Below, in pieces: positions 43,301-55,248 of a stretch of 64,000 nucleotides of DNA (position 1 is the first letter of the stretch; each line of letters starts with the position of its first letter). The notes under the pieces are model-generated. The model did no database searches, had not been told where the DNA came from, and saw only the letters and a program-made list of their open reading frames with translations. The DNA comes from Lewinellaceae bacterium (GTDB lineage: Bacteria > Bacteroidota > Bacteroidia > Chitinophagales > Saprospiraceae), in contig JADJOD010000003.1 of assembly GCA_016713985.1 (NCBI GenBank), forward strand, positions 62,001 through 126,000, given 5' to 3'. The translations under genes and the position numbers were made by a program.

Positions 43301-46300
43301 GAGTACCGGCAGTAGTGCTTCCAGCATTAGTGTTTCGGCCCCCGGCATCTATTCGGTCACGGTAAGTGTAAGCGGCGGCTGCACCGCAACCGGAAGTTTT
43401 ACGGTGGGCAGCAGTAATGCCAATTTCAACATCAGCGGAACAACTGCCCCGGTGACTTCTTGTGTGGCTCCCAATGGTGTTATCGACATAAGCGTCACAC
43501 CTTCAGGCACATATACCTATAATTGGTCGAACGGTACTGCTTCAGAAGATATCAACAACCTGCCTTCAGGCAGCTATACCGTCACCATTACGGAAACTTC
43601 CGGCGGATGTACGTCGAGCGCCAGCTTCACCGTTAGCAACAACACCACGTCGCCACTGGCTATCGCAACACCCGTGGCCGCCACTTGTAATCAAAGCAAT
43701 GGTAGCGTAAACCTGAGCGTTTCGCCTGCCGGTACTTATACCTACAATTGGTCAAATGGAGCGACGGATGAAGATATCCAAAACCTTGCGCCTGGAATTT
43801 ACAGCGTCACCGTGACGGGCACAAACGGTTGTACTTCAACCACTTCCGCAGTGGTGGCCAACAACAGCGCGCCGTTTACCCTGACTTCGACGGTTGTACC
43901 CAATACTTCCTGCACCGTTTCCAACGGTTCAATCGACATCACCGTTTCCACGGCCGGCACGTTCACGTATTTGTGGTCGAACAACGCCACGACGGAGGAT
44001 TTGCAAGACCTCGCACCGGGAACGTACAGCGTCACGGTAAGCGGCGCAAACGGTTGTACTTCAACCACTTCCGCAGTGGTGGCCAACAACAGCGCGCCGT
44101 TTACCCTGACTTCGACGGTTGTACCCAATACTTCCTGCACCGTTTCCAACGGTTCAATCGACATCACCGTTTCCACGGCCGGCACGTTCACGTATTTGTG
44201 GTCGAACAACGCCACGACGGAGGATTTGCAAAACCTCGCACCGGGAACGTACAGCGTCACGGCGACCGGCACAAACGGTTGTACTTCAACCACTTCGGCA
44301 GTGGTGGCCAACAACAGCGCTCCGTTTACCCTGACTTCGACGGCTGTACCCAATACATCCTGTACCGTTTCCAACGGATCAATCGACATCACCGTTTCCA
44401 CGGCCGGCACGTTCACGTATTTGTGGTCGAACAACGCCACGACGGAGGATTTGCAAAACCTCGCACCGGGAACGTACAGCGTCACGGCGACCGGCACAAA
44501 CGGTTGTATCTCAACCACTTCTGCAGTGGTGGCCAACAACAGCGCGCTGTTTACCCTGACTTCGACGGTTGTACCCAATACTTCCTGTACCGTTTCCAAC
44601 GGATCAATCGACATCACCGTTTCCACGGCGGGCACGTTCACGTATTTGTGGTCGAACAACGCCACGACAGAGGATTTGCAAGACCTCGCACCGGGAACGT
44701 ACAGCGTCACGGCGACCGGCACAAACGGTTGTACTTCAACCACTTCCGCAGTGGTGGCCAACAACAGCGCGCCGTTTACCCTGACTTCGACGGCTGTACC
44801 CAATACTTCCTGCACCGTTTCCAACGGTTCAATCGACATCACCGTTTCCACGGCCGGCACGTTCACGTATTTGTGGTCGAACAACGCCACGACGGAGGAT
44901 TTGCAAGACCTCGCACCGGGAACGTACAGCGTCACGGCGACCGGCACAAACGGTTGTACTTCAACCACTTCCGCAGTGGTGGCCAACAACAGCGCTCCGT
45001 TTACCCTGACTTCAACGATTGTACCCAATACATCCTGTACCGTTTCCAACGGTTCAATTGACATCACCGTTTCCACGGCGGGCACGTTCACGTATTTGTG
45101 GTCGAACAACGCCACGACGGAGGATTTGCAAGACCTCGCACCGGGAACGTACAGCGTCACGGCGACCGGCACAAACGGTTGTACTTCAACCACTTCCGCA
45201 GTGGTGGCCAACAACAGCGCTCCGTTTACCCTGACTTCGACGGTTGTACCCAATACATCCTGTACCGTTTCCAACGGATCAATCGACATCACCGTTTCCA
45301 CGGCGGGCACGTTCACGTATTTGTGGTCGAACAACGCCACGACAGAGGATTTGCAAAACCTCGCACCGGGAACGTACAGCGTCACGGCGACCGGCACAAA
45401 CGGTTGTACTTCAACCACTTCCGCAGTGGTGGCCAACAACAGCGCTCCGTTTACCCTGACTTCGACGGCTGTACCCAATACATCCTGTACCGTTTCCAAC
45501 GGATCAATCGACATCACCGTTTCCACGGCGGGCACGTTCACGTATTTGTGGTCGAACAACGCCACGACGGAGGATTTGCAAGACCTCGCACCGGGAACGT
45601 ACAGCGTCACGGCGACCGGCACAAACGGTTGTACTTCAACCACTTCCGCAGTGGTGGCCAACAACAGCGCTCTGTTTACCCTGACTTCGACGGTTGTACC
45701 CAATACTTCCTGTACCGTTTCCAACGGATCAATCGACATCACCGTTTCCACGGCGGGCACGTTCACGTATTTGTGGTCGAACAACGCCACGACGGAGGAT
45801 TTGCAAGACCTCGCACCGGGAACGTACAGCGTCACGGTAAGCGGCGCAAACGGTTGTACCTCAGTCACTTCCGCAGTGGTGGCCAACAACAGCGCGCTGT
45901 TTACCCTGACTTCGACGGTTGTACCCAATACTTCCTGTACCGTTTCCAACGGTTCAATCGACATCACCGTTTCCACGGCGGGCACGTTCACGTATTTGTG
46001 GTCGAACAACGCCACGACGGAGGATTTGCAAGACCTCGCACCGGGAACGTACAGCGTCACGGTAAGCGGCGCAAACGGTTGTACTTCAACCACTTCCGCA
46101 GTGGTGGCCAACAACAGCGCTCCGTTTACCCTGGCTTCGACGGTTGTACCCAATACTTCCTGTACCGTTTCCAACGGTTCAATCGACATCACCGTTTCCA
46201 CGGCGGGCACGTTCACGTATTTGTGGTCGAACAACGCCACGACGGAGGATTTGCAAGACCTCGCACCGGGAACGTACAGCGTCACGGCGACCGGCGCAAA

Positions 46301-47825
46301 CGGTTGTATTTCAACCACTTCGGCAGTGGTGGCCAACAACAGCGCTCCGTTTACCCTGGCTTCGACGGTTGTACCCAATACTTCCTGCACCGTTTCCAAC
46401 GGTTCAATCGACATCACCGTTTCCACGGCCGGCACGTTCACGTATTTGTGGTCGAACAACGCCACGACGGAGGATTTGCAAGACCTCGCACCGGGAACGT
46501 ACAGCGTCACGGTAAGCGGCGCAAACGGTTGTACTTCAACGGTTTCGGCATTGGTCCCAAGTAATATCCTGTTGCCGGCGATCTCCCTCACAACCACGCC
46601 ATCCAGTTGCGGCCAAAGCAATGGGGCGGTAACCCTTGTCATCACTTCCGGCTCAGCGCCATTCGTATACCTCTGGTCCAATGGAAATACAGTTCAAAAC
46701 ATCGGCAATGCCGCAGCGGGCAATTATGCCGTGACAGTCGTCGATGCCAACGGCTGCACACAAACCGAATCCACCATCATCACCAACAATGGACTGAACT
46801 TTTCCATTTCCGCAAATACGATACCCAACAATTCCTGTACGCAGCCTTCGGGGGCCATTGATTTGTCGGTATCCGCACCGGGCTCCTATTCCTATTCATG
46901 GTCGAACAACGCCGGCTCCCAGGACCTGAACGGGTTGCCGGCCGGCACTTATTCCGTCACGGTCAGCGACAACCTGGGGTGCTCCCTGAGTGGTGTTTAC
47001 ACCATTTCCGAAAACACGAGTCCGCCGGAAATACAGGTTGTTATGACTCCGGTGGATTGCAACAACCCAACGGGTTCTATTCAGATCGAATTGGTTCAGG
47101 GCGGCACCCCGCCTTTGGAATATTCCATCGACGGCGGTCAGCATTTTTACACGGAACCAATGTTCGAACAATTAGCGCCGGGCAATTATCAGGTGATGGT
47201 GGCGGATGCCAACGACTGCTCGACCGAACTATCTGTGTATATTCCGAAAGTACCGGTACCGATCATCGCACCCTTGCCGGATTTCGCCCTGCAATTGGGC
47301 GCCACACAAACTCTGATCGTTCAGTTGCCGGCGGGATTTCCGCTGAGCCAAATCGATACCGTGATCTGGTCGCCCGATACCGGTTTGGAATTTTCCGGAA
47401 CAAGTATTCAACAACTGCTTCGCCCAACAATATTAGGCATTGAAAATCAACAGTTTACCGTGACCATTATTACCAAGCAGGGCTGTGAAGCGCAAGCGAC
47501 TTTCCGCGTGGATGTGGACACTAAACGATCGCTCTACGCGCCAAATGTCATCTGGCCGGAAGACCCCAACGGCGACAATTCGGCATTTACCCTGTTCACC
47601 AGGCCGGGATCGCTTCGGGAAATTCTGGTACTGAAAATCTTCGACCGCTGGGGCGATGAGTTATTCAGCCGGGAACATTTTGAACCCGATAACCTGAAAC
47701 TGGGCTGGCAAGGCGATTACCGGGGCCAACCGATGAATCCGGGGGTGTTCGTCTGGTGGGCAGAGGTGGAATGGGTAGACGGGAAGAGAACCGAGATGAA
47801 AGGGGATGTGACGGTGGTGCGGTAG
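40396..47825 (+). CDS. Giant SprB-type repeat adhesin with CHU_C/T9SS C-terminus, three frameshifts
   Basis: About 2,470 residues after joining three frames. The signal peptide starts at ATG 40396 (MKSLPTVSHL ... LFLMQSFSGMVQAQ); a one-base excess near 40425 separates it from the main frame, which has its own ATG at 40427. The body is made of SprB/PKD-like units (C..NG.I...VS..G.Y.Y.WSNG.TT.DL..L..G.Y.VTVT...GC). Further breaks lie at C5 42194-42198 and T3 43159-43161; one added base at each restores the repeat pattern. Twelve near-identical 75-residue units occupy 43.9-46.5 kb. The C-terminal ~90 residues (APNVIWPEDPNGDNSAF ... IFDRWGDELF ... VWWAEVEW) are a gliding-motility-associated CHU_C domain. 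Likely a surface adhesin for gliding. Confidence 0.88.
43884..46540 (+). repeat. Twelve 225-bp tandem repeats in the adhesin
   Basis: Units start at 43884 and every 225 bases to 46359; the twelfth diverges at about 46540. Each encodes 75 residues beginning TSTVVPNTSCTVSNGSIDIT. Copies differ at few positions, in two recurring block variants (TVSGANGC or TATGTNGC; QDL or QNL; SAPF or SALF), shuffled among the units, which suggests gene conversion or unequal crossing-over. The unit before the first is a diverged relative with an identical second half. Open frames on the other strand and in the other plus frame are by-products of this array. Confidence 0.9.
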
Positions 47826-47880
47826 TGGCGGATAATAGAGTAATAATTACTTACATTACACCTTAAAGTTTGTAAAGAAG

Positions 47881-50607
47881 ATGCCGATAAAACTGCACAT
47901 AACCTTTGCGTTTTTCTTTGCCTGGCAAATTGCCGTTGCTCAATCTGTTGCTTTTAACTACCAGGGCGCCTTGCTAAACCCCGTGTCCGGCTTTACAGCC
48001 TACGCCGACTGTTCTGTAGACATGAATGGCGACCACCTTGACGATGTGGTACGCATCGGCAACAAAGGAATTTACATTGATTACCAGCAGCCGGGGGGGG
48101 CGTTTTCCCAGCAATTCTTTTCGATGCCTATTCTGTCGCCGCCAAGCTGGAGCATCTGTGCCGGAGACCTCGATAACAATGGTTATAATGACTTGTTATT
48201 TGCCAACAACGGCACTGTTTCCTTTGTAAAGGCGGATGAGAGCGGAAGTTCTTACAAAGAAACGGTCATGTCCGTCTATATTTTCAGCCAGCGCTCCACC
48301 CTCGCCGACATCGACAACGACGGTTGGCTCGACGGTTTCGTTTGTAACGACACGGATCAGTCTGTTCCCTTCCGGAACGATGGCGAAGGCAATATGAGCC
48401 CTGACACAAACCTGATCCACACCGCCGACCGACCCGGCAACTACTCGGCCATCTGGACCGACTACGACAATGACGGCGACAATGACCTCTATATCACCAA
48501 ATGTCTGGCCGGTGCTCCGGCGGGCAATATCAACCGCACAAACTTGCTGTACCAAAACAACGGGGACGGCACGTTTTCCGAAGTCGGCGCTTTGGCCGGC
48601 CTCAATGACAATGCCCAATCCTGGAGTACGGTTTTCGAGGACTTCGACAACGACGGCGATTTTGACGCTTTCATCGTCAACCACGATTTTAAAAACCGCC
48701 TGTTCCGAAACAACGGGGACGGTACCTTTACCGACGTCATTACGGTCTCCGGTATCGACGCGACCGATCTCGGCGCCTGGGAAAACGCTTCCGGCGATTT
48801 TAACAACGACGGGTTCGTGGATATTTTTTCCGAATTGCAAAGTGAATTGTATCTTGGAAACGGGGACCTCACCTTTACCGGACAGAACGCTCCCGTAAAG
48901 CCGGGCGCCATTGCCGATCTCAACAACGACGGATTTCTCGATGTACTTCGCAACAGCCAGATTTGGATAAACGAAGGCAACGACAACCACTGGTTGAAAG
49001 TGGCGCCGCTCGGTATATCCGGGAACCGCAATGGTATCGGAGCGCGGGTGGAGATATACGGAGCATGGGGCGTACAGGTTAGAGAGGTGCGCTCCGGGCA
49101 GAGCTTCAGCCCGATGAGTTCGCTCACAGTACATTTTGGTTTGGGGAAAATTGACCAGGTTGATTCCTTGAAAATCCGATGGCCCTCTGGTATCGTGACG
49201 ACTTTACAAAACCTGGCCGCAGACAGTACCTATCTTGTGCCGGAGACGTCGTGCCTGTTGCCGTCTGTCGCGCTGACCGTCAGCGACAGCACGAGCATCT
49301 GCCCAGGCGACACAACACAATTGTTCGCCCCCACAGGTTATTTAAACTACTTATGGTCGAACAACCAAACCGGCCAAATACTTCAAGTGGGCGAAAAAGG
49401 TCGGTTTTTTGCCATCCTCACCGATAGTACAGGTTGTGTTTCTCTCACACAAACAGTTGAAATCCATATAATTAAGGATGTTTCTCCTTTGATTTTTTCG
49501 CCGGAGGGAAATGTCATTTGCCAGGGAGACACCCTTATTCTGAAAGCTTCGTCCGGTGAGCATTACCTCTGGTCAGACGGCACAATGGGGCAGCAAACCA
49601 TAGCCGTTTCTGAAAGTGGCATCTATACAGTGGCGACGGATGCACTTTGCGCTCAGGGGCAACTCGTGTCGGCGCCATTCGAAGTCCTGGTATTGCCTTC
49701 GCCGCCGCCTGTGGTCGCCAATACCCTCATCGTGGCGGACGACTCCATTCTGCTAATGGCAACGGGTGAAAACTGTCATTGGTACGACCAGCCATCTGGC
49801 GGCAATTTGCTTGCCATCGGACCCCTGTTTCAGACGATGCCGCTTAGCATGTACTCCACGTTTTATGTCGAAAGCCATCATGTTTATCCGGGAAAAATCC
49901 AGCAGGGCGGCAAGTTGGACACTACCGGAGCCGACGGTTTGTCCACTCAGACAGGGTACCTTTTGTTCAAATCATGGGAGCCGTTTACCCTTATGTCTGT
50001 CACTGTGTACGTGCCGCCGGGAGCACCCCTGGTCAACCGTTTCGTACAACTGATCTCAATGGACACCCTTCTGGCAGCTAAACAATTTGCGATTCAAACC
50101 GGCTTGAATGTGCTCGATTTGAATTTCGACGTGCCAGTTGGAGACTTTTCGCTCCAATGCCCGGAGGGCAACCTTTTGCGCGACACAGGGCAACTCGAGT
50201 TTCCCTATCCAATCGGCGATGTTGGACAAATAACTTCCTCCAATTTTGGGGAAAACTACTACTACTATTTCTACGACTGGCAAATACAGCGCCGTGATTT
50301 TGAGTGTGTGTCAGAGCGGGCAGCCGTCAACGTATCGGTTACCGGCACGAATGAACCTATCAATAACTCGGCTTTAATCGTATCACCCAACCCTTCTGAT
50401 GGGTTGTTTTTTGTTGAAATAAGTGGCGGCGCGGCAAACGCCACCCTTTTCAAATTGCTGGATGCAAGTGGTAGAGAAGTGCTCCGGCAGGAGTTGGGCG
50501 ATGTGCGTTCATTTCAACTTAATCTCGGCAAACAGCCAGCCGGATTTTATGTCCTACAGGTTTTTTTGGGGGATTATTTTGAAACAAGGGCAATTTTGAA
50601 GTTATAA
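47881..50607 (+). CDS. FG-GAP/VCBS and ASPIC/UnbV secreted protein with T9SS domain
   Basis: A 908-residue protein with a signal peptide (ITFAFFFAWQIAVAQ). Residues about 30-350 contain seven or so FG-GAP/VCBS blades with calcium-binding-like DxDxDG loops (DLDNNGYNDLLFANN, DIDNDGWLDGFVCND, DFDNDGDFDAFIVNHD, DFNNDGFVDIFSE). The ASPIC/UnbV domain follows (NHWLKVAPLGISGNRNGIGARVEIY ... EVRSGQSFSP ... IRWPSG). Then come Ig-like/PKD-like segments (YLWSNNQTGQILQVGEKGRFF) and a type A T9SS domain (IVSPNPSDGLFFVEIS ... KQPAGFYVLQVFLGDYF). Follows the adhesin by 55 bases on the same strand and may be co-transcribed. Exported; ligand unknown. Confidence 0.88.
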   Translation: MPIKLHITFAFFFAWQIAVAQSVAFNYQGALLNPVSGFTAYADCSVDMNGDHLDDVVRIGNKGIYIDYQQPGGAFSQQFFSMPILSPPSWSICAGDLDNNGYNDLLFANNGTVSFVKADESGSSYKETVMSVYIFSQRSTLADIDNDGWLDGFVCNDTDQSVPFRNDGEGNMSPDTNLIHTADRPGNYSAIWTDYDNDGDNDLYITKCLAGAPAGNINRTNLLYQNNGDGTFSEVGALAGLNDNAQSWSTVFEDFDNDGDFDAFIVNHDFKNRLFRNNGDGTFTDVITVSGIDATDLGAWENASGDFNNDGFVDIFSELQSELYLGNGDLTFTGQNAPVKPGAIADLNNDGFLDVLRNSQIWINEGNDNHWLKVAPLGISGNRNGIGARVEIYGAWGVQVREVRSGQSFSPMSSLTVHFGLGKIDQVDSLKIRWPSGIVTTLQNLAADSTYLVPETSCLLPSVALTVSDSTSICPGDTTQLFAPTGYLNYLWSNNQTGQILQVGEKGRFFAILTDSTGCVSLTQTVEIHIIKDVSPLIFSPEGNVICQGDTLILKASSGEHYLWSDGTMGQQTIAVSESGIYTVATDALCAQGQLVSAPFEVLVLPSPPPVVANTLIVADDSILLMATGENCHWYDQPSGGNLLAIGPLFQTMPLSMYSTFYVESHHVYPGKIQQGGKLDTTGADGLSTQTGYLLFKSWEPFTLMSVTVYVPPGAPLVNRFVQLISMDTLLAAKQFAIQTGLNVLDLNFDVPVGDFSLQCPEGNLLRDTGQLEFPYPIGDVGQITSSNFGENYYYYFYDWQIQRRDFECVSERAAVNVSVTGTNEPINNSALIVSPNPSDGLFFVEISGGAANATLFKLLDASGREVLRQELGDVRSFQLNLGKQPAGFYVLQVFLGDYFETRAILKL

Positions 50608-50634
50608 AATAGCCTTGGCCTGCGACGGCCAGGG

Positions 50635-51671
50635 CTACTTTATAACAGCCGTAGAGTCGATCACCGGTTCGATAAAATAAATGACTTTTGTAAGCCATTT
50701 GGCCGTATCCGGCTCCGTACCGGGGTCGGTGACGTATTCTTCAATCACCGGCGGGACGTTTCGCACTTTCATATCGGCCATACAATCGTCCATGGCATAG
50801 TGTGCCTCGCCGATTTTTTCATACGCGCCGTAGTATTCGATCACAAGGGCTTTGAGGCCGCCGACGCTGAATGTCTGCACACCGTTGCCGGTCTTCACTA
50901 CTTTGTCGATCGGAATAACGGCTGCCATATCGGCTTTCATGGCGACGGTATCGTAACTCCAGTAAAACCCGCTCGGATGTCCGATCATTTTGGCGCCTGC
51001 TTTGGTGGATTCTCCTATAGCTTTGGCGAAGTTTTCCGCGTAAAACTGCTGCATATCTGCAAATTCCACCTCTTTGCGAACCCCGGCGTAGTGGCCGGTC
51101 GGAAGGTCCGCTTCCTGTACTTCAAACCCGCGGTATTTTTTGTGAAAAATGTCTTCGCACACCCTTTTGAGGTTGATCAGGCCGTTTCATAATCTTTGCC
51201 GACAAAAGCATTTACGTCGGTAAGCATGGCAAAAGCGTTCCAGGGAAAAGGAACATGCATTTCCATGGCCCAGGTCACGTTTGTTTTTTTGCCTTTTTCT
51301 TCGAGTGTAAAATAAACCGGAGAAGTGCCCCAGTCGCTAAACGTTACGTCCATATCCACCCGGTTGGGCGTCACTGCTTTCAGGGTTTGTTGCCCCGTGC
51401 CGACTTTGTCGTTGCCGGTCCAGTGATAAATCGCACCGGGCTGACCGTCAGTGCCTTCAACAGATGTTTTCATGTTCGGGTCATACACGTTCCAGGGCGA
51501 CCAGTGTTTGAAGTTTTTGAAAAAACTGATCTGTTCGTGCACGACCGTTATGGGTGCGTCAATTTCGGTGCTGCGCTCGATGTGGTATTCTTTCCGGGCA
51601 AAAAGACCCAGTAACAACCAAAGGGCGAGCAGGCCCAGGACAGCGTAGAGTAAAAATTTGAGTGCTTTCAT
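50635..51671 (-). CDS. SRPBCC-GyrI-like two-domain protein, frameshifted
   Basis: One gene of about 345 residues split in two frames. The first half starts at 51671 with a transmembrane anchor (LKFLLYAVLGLLALWLLLGLF) and an SRPBCC/polyketide-cyclase domain (YHIERSTEIDAPITVVHEQISFFKNFKHWSPWN ... TWAMEMHVPFPWNAF). Its frame stops after FVGKDYET; adding one base to GG at 51182-51183 (CC on the plus strand) continues GLINLKRVCEDIFHKKYRG, which is the second half, a GyrI/effector-binding-like domain (LPTGHYAGVRKEVEFADMQQFYAENF ... VEYYGAYEKIGEAHYAMDDCM ... VIEEYVTDP). The fused layout is common in Bacteroidota. Small-molecule binding is likely; ligand unknown. Confidence 0.8.
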
Positions 51672-51716
51672 GGCAATAACTGGCAGGTAAAAAATTCAGT
51701 TTTGTTTTTGATGGGG

Positions 51717-51747
51717 CAAATTTAAAACAAATAAGTATGTGGACAAA
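51717..51747 (-). promoter_or_regulatory. Bacteroidota-type promoter (TTTG-N19-TAAATTTG)
   Basis: Minus strand: TTTG at 51747-51744, 19 bases, TAAATTTG at 51724-51717, an exact -33/-7 match 45 bases upstream of the ATG at 51671. Confidence 0.65.
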
Positions 51748-51776
51748 TTTAATTGACAGCGCCTGTTCTATTCACT

Positions 51777-51809
51777 ATTCATCAGATGACTTTAAGTCAT
51801 CTGATGAAT
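51777..51809. repeat. Perfect palindrome in the gap between SRPBCC and BNR genes
   Basis: ATTCATCAGATGACTT and AAGTCATCTGATGAAT pair perfectly over 16 bases around a single T. It lies upstream of the SRPBCC gene promoter and downstream of the BNR gene stop. Nothing else is seen in this 270-bp, AT-rich gap. It could be a regulator binding site, a terminator of the BNR gene, or a mini-repeat. Confidence 0.6.
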
Positions 51810-51941
51810 AACTTTTTGATAATCAATAACATTGAACTTTTAAGCAGTGGCAATGTGTTGCCTCACAAAATATTATCAATTAATTTGGCCTCGGCGCTTA
51901 ATTTTATTTAAAAAACAATAATTTCGTTTTTTAAACAATTT

Positions 51942-54900
51942 TTACTCTTTCCACACCGGCCAGCGCCCCGGCGTCGCAGGCGCTCCACGGAGTTCCAGTT
52001 CTTCTTTGAGGCCATCGATATCTTTGGCGATGGTTTTCAGCTCTTCCAGCAGTGCGCTGAGTTGCCCGGCGGCAATTGTATAGTTTTCCCGGAACGTTTC
52101 CGTCGGTTCGGAGGTGCTGTTCCACATCCCGTCTTCGATGAGGTTAATGCGGCCGCTCAGGGAGGGCGGGGTTTCGAATTCGCGGCGCGAAAGGCTGGCG
52201 TCGCCGTTGAACTGCCGGTTCAGGGCATTCAGGCGCCGGCTGATATCGTAGGCTTTTTCAAGCATTACCTGCGGCGTTGCGGGCATTTCCTGCATGGCCG
52301 ATTGAAGGAACCCCAGGTTGCCGGTTAATTCCGCGCGGATGATGTTGGCGGCGCTCGCCGCTTTGCGCAGGCGGCTCACCTTCTTGCAAAAATCGAGGTA
52401 GACCTGCTGGTCTGCGGCCGGCAACGTGGCATTTCGGAGCGACTGCGTCGTAAACTTAAGCGGTCCGGCGACAGATGTCAATGTACCGTCTTCATAGGTT
52501 TGAATGGTGACGGCGTATTGCCCCGGGAGCGCCAGGTGCCCTTTTTCCACGTCGCCGAACAACTGATCGGGCGCCGGGGTGAAACGGCCGGCTACCGGCG
52601 CCGGTGTGTTGTACCGAAAATCCCAGACTAAGCGTTTCAATCCCTTGGTTGCCGGCGTTTTCAGGTGCCGGACCACGTCGCCGGCGGCGTCGGTGATCGT
52701 AAACAGCAGGTAAGGTTCGGGTTGGTCGTCTTCTTCCCGCAGCGCTTTCAATTCCGGGTAGTAAACGGGTTCTTTTTTCTCCGCTAAGGCTTTTTCCGCG
52801 TCCTGACGTTTGGTTTTCAGGGTTTTGACGTCGTTTTTCAACCAATAAGTGAACACAGCGCCGACGGGCGGGTTGGGCGCCGCATAATAATTGCTTCCGA
52901 GATGGCCTTTGTCGCGCAGGCCCAGCGGCAAGCTCGGGATAAACATCCAGGCATCTTTTACCGGGAAAAGAGCCGCCTCTTTTTCAAAAGTTTCTTTGCC
53001 AAGATTGCGCAAGGGGGTATAGTCGTCGAGTACATAAAAACCCCGCCCGAAAGTACCCAGTACGAGGTCATTCTCCCGGCGTTGTATTTCAATGTCGCGC
53101 ACGGCTACGGTAGGCAGGCCACCTTTCAACTGCACCCAGTTTTCTCCGCCGTCCGGGGTGAAAAATACGCCGAACTCTGTGCCGCAAAACAACAGGTTGC
53201 GGTCCACGTGGTCTTCTGCAATGCTGTACACGCTGCCGCGTTCGGGCAAGGTGGCGGAAAGGGAATGCCAGGATTTGCCGCCATCGGTGGTTTTGAGCAA
53301 ATAGGGTTTGAAATCGCCGTACCGGTGGTGGTTGAAGCACACATAAGCCGTGTTTTTGTCAAATTGTGAAGCAATGACCTGGTGGACATAACTGCGTTCG
53401 GGCACCCCGGGCAGGTTATCCATTTTATCCCAGTTGCGGCCGCCGTCGCGGGTGACCCACAGCAACCCGTCGTCGGTACCCACCCAGAGCAGGTTTTCGT
53501 CGAGCCTGCTTTCGGCAATACTGGTGGTCTGGCCGTAAATATCGGTGGAGCCGTTTTTAGCGATGGCGTCCACGCTCCAGATTTTGCCCATGATCTCCAA
53601 TCTGTTGCGGTCCATGCCGCGCGAGAGGTCGGGGCTGACGGCGCTCCAGGAATGGCCGCGGTCGTTGGTGCGAAACACCTTGTTGGCGCCGATATAAAGT
53701 CGCGCCGGGTTATGGCTGGAAATGAGCAGGGGGGCATCCCAGTTCCAGCGCAGGGCGGGTTCTCCGGCTTTTTCCTGGGGTCTGATGGGCAGGTATTCGC
53801 CACTTTTCCGGTCAAAACGAACGAGGCCGCCGTATTGACTTTGGGCGTAAATGATATCCGGGTTGGTGGGGTCCACCTGCGTTTCGAAACCGTCGCCGAC
53901 GCTGGTAACGTACCAGTCGGAGTTGGCGATGCCGTTGCTGCTGATGCTGCGGGAGGGGCCGCCGAGGCTGAGGTTGTCCTGGGTGCCGCCGTGAATGTGG
54001 TAGAAAGGGAAGGCGTTGTCCGTAGACACTTTGTAAAATTGTGTGACCGGAAGATTGGCCTTGAATTCCCAGGTTTTGGCAAAATCCCAGCTTTCGTATA
54101 TGCCGCCGTCGCAACCCACTCGCAGGTGATCGGTATTGCCGGGGTCGATCCAGATGCAGTGGTTGTCGATGTGTTTGTTCAACTCGCCGAGGTTGCGCAC
54201 GGTTTTGCCGCCGTCGTCGCTGACTTTGTAATACGTATCTGTAATAAAAAACCCGGTGCACGTTTTTGGGGTCGCAGACGAGTTCCTGGTAGTAATTGCC
54301 GCTGGTATAGGTGTCGCTCATTTTATCCCAGCTCGCGCCGCGGTCGGTGGAGCGGTAAATGCCGCCTTTTTTATCCCCGGCTTCCACCACGGCGTACACG
54401 TAATCCGGATTCACCGGAGAAACGTCGATGCCGATACGCCCCACTTCGCCGGCGGGTAATGCTTCAAGTTTTTTCCAGGTGGCGCCGCCGTCGCTCGTTT
54501 TATACACCGCCGATTCCGGTCCGCCGCCGATGTAGGTGAACACTTTGCGTTGCCGCTGGTGAAACGCCGCGTAGAGCACTTTTGGATTGTGCGGGTCCAT
54601 CACGAGGTTGTTGCAGCCGGTGTAGGCGCTGACGGATTTGACGCAGGTCCAGTTTTCGCCGCCGTCGGTGCTTTTGTACACCCCCCGGTCGCCGCCGTCG
54701 CTCCACACCGGGCCGTAAGCCGCAACGTACACCGTGTTCGGGTCAGTGGGGTCGATCACAACGTTGGCGATGTGTTCGGAGTTTTTCAGCCCCATGTTTT
54801 TCCATGTTTTCCCGCCGTTTTCACTTTTATAAACGCCGTCGCCGTACGCTACGGAGCGTTGGTTGTTGTTTTCGCCGGAGCCCACCCACACCACGTTGGG

Positions 54901-55233
54901 GTTGCCCGGGTCAAGCGCCACACAACCGATGGAGTAGGAACCCTGTCCGTCAAAAACCGGGGTGTACGTTGTGCCGGCGTTGACGGTTTTCCAGACGCCG
55001 CCCGAAGAAGAGGCCACGAAATATTCGGCGGTATTACGCGGATTTACCGCAAAATCGCTGATGCGGCCCGAAGTGACTGCCGGGCCCAGGTTGCGGAAGG
55101 TAAGGCCGTTGTAGGTCGATGACTGGAGTAAAGCGGGTTTTTCCGGCTTTTTTGCGGCCTCGTCTTTTTTCTGGGCCAAACTTGCTGCCGGAGCAAGCAG
55201 ACAGCAAAGCAAAAGGGTAAAAATGATACGCAT
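51942..55233 (-). CDS. BNR/sortilin-type beta-propeller protein, frameshifted
   Basis: About 1,096 residues with a signal peptide (FTLLLCCLLAPAASLAQ). The N-terminal ~700 residues are BNR/sortilin-like propeller blades with Asp-box repeats such as SSSGGVWKTVNAG, GVYKSENGGKTWKNMG, GVYKSTDGGENWTCV, GIYRSTDRGASWDKM and LLKTTDGGKSWHSLS. The C-terminal part (LRDEDDQPEPYLLFTITDAAGDVV-like onwards) forms sandwich and helical segments typical of glycosyl-hydrolase-related VPS10-like proteins in Bacteroidota. The break is at the A-run 54246-54251: one base fewer gives VHRVFITDTYYKVSDDGGK. No sorting domain of T9SS type is seen at the end (RWPVWKE). The starting ATG at 55233 is 16 bases from element C. 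Function unknown; possibly carbohydrate or peptide binding. Confidence 0.82.
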
Positions 55234-55248
55234 GATCGGGTTGTTTTA

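Noticed and set aside
43884..46540. Possible CRISPR or satellite array
   Set aside because: The units are coding and form SprB-type protein repeats with no spacers.
43829..46564. Plus-strand open frames in another phase over the same repeats
   Set aside because: They read as low-complexity Arg/His/Phe/Gln peptides repeated per unit and overlap the SprB-type frame, which has clear domain structure.
43799..46681. Long minus-strand open frame of about 960 codons
   Set aside because: It is antisense to the 225-bp adhesin repeats; the repeat length is a multiple of three so any open frame in one unit stays open in all. No start signal or family match.
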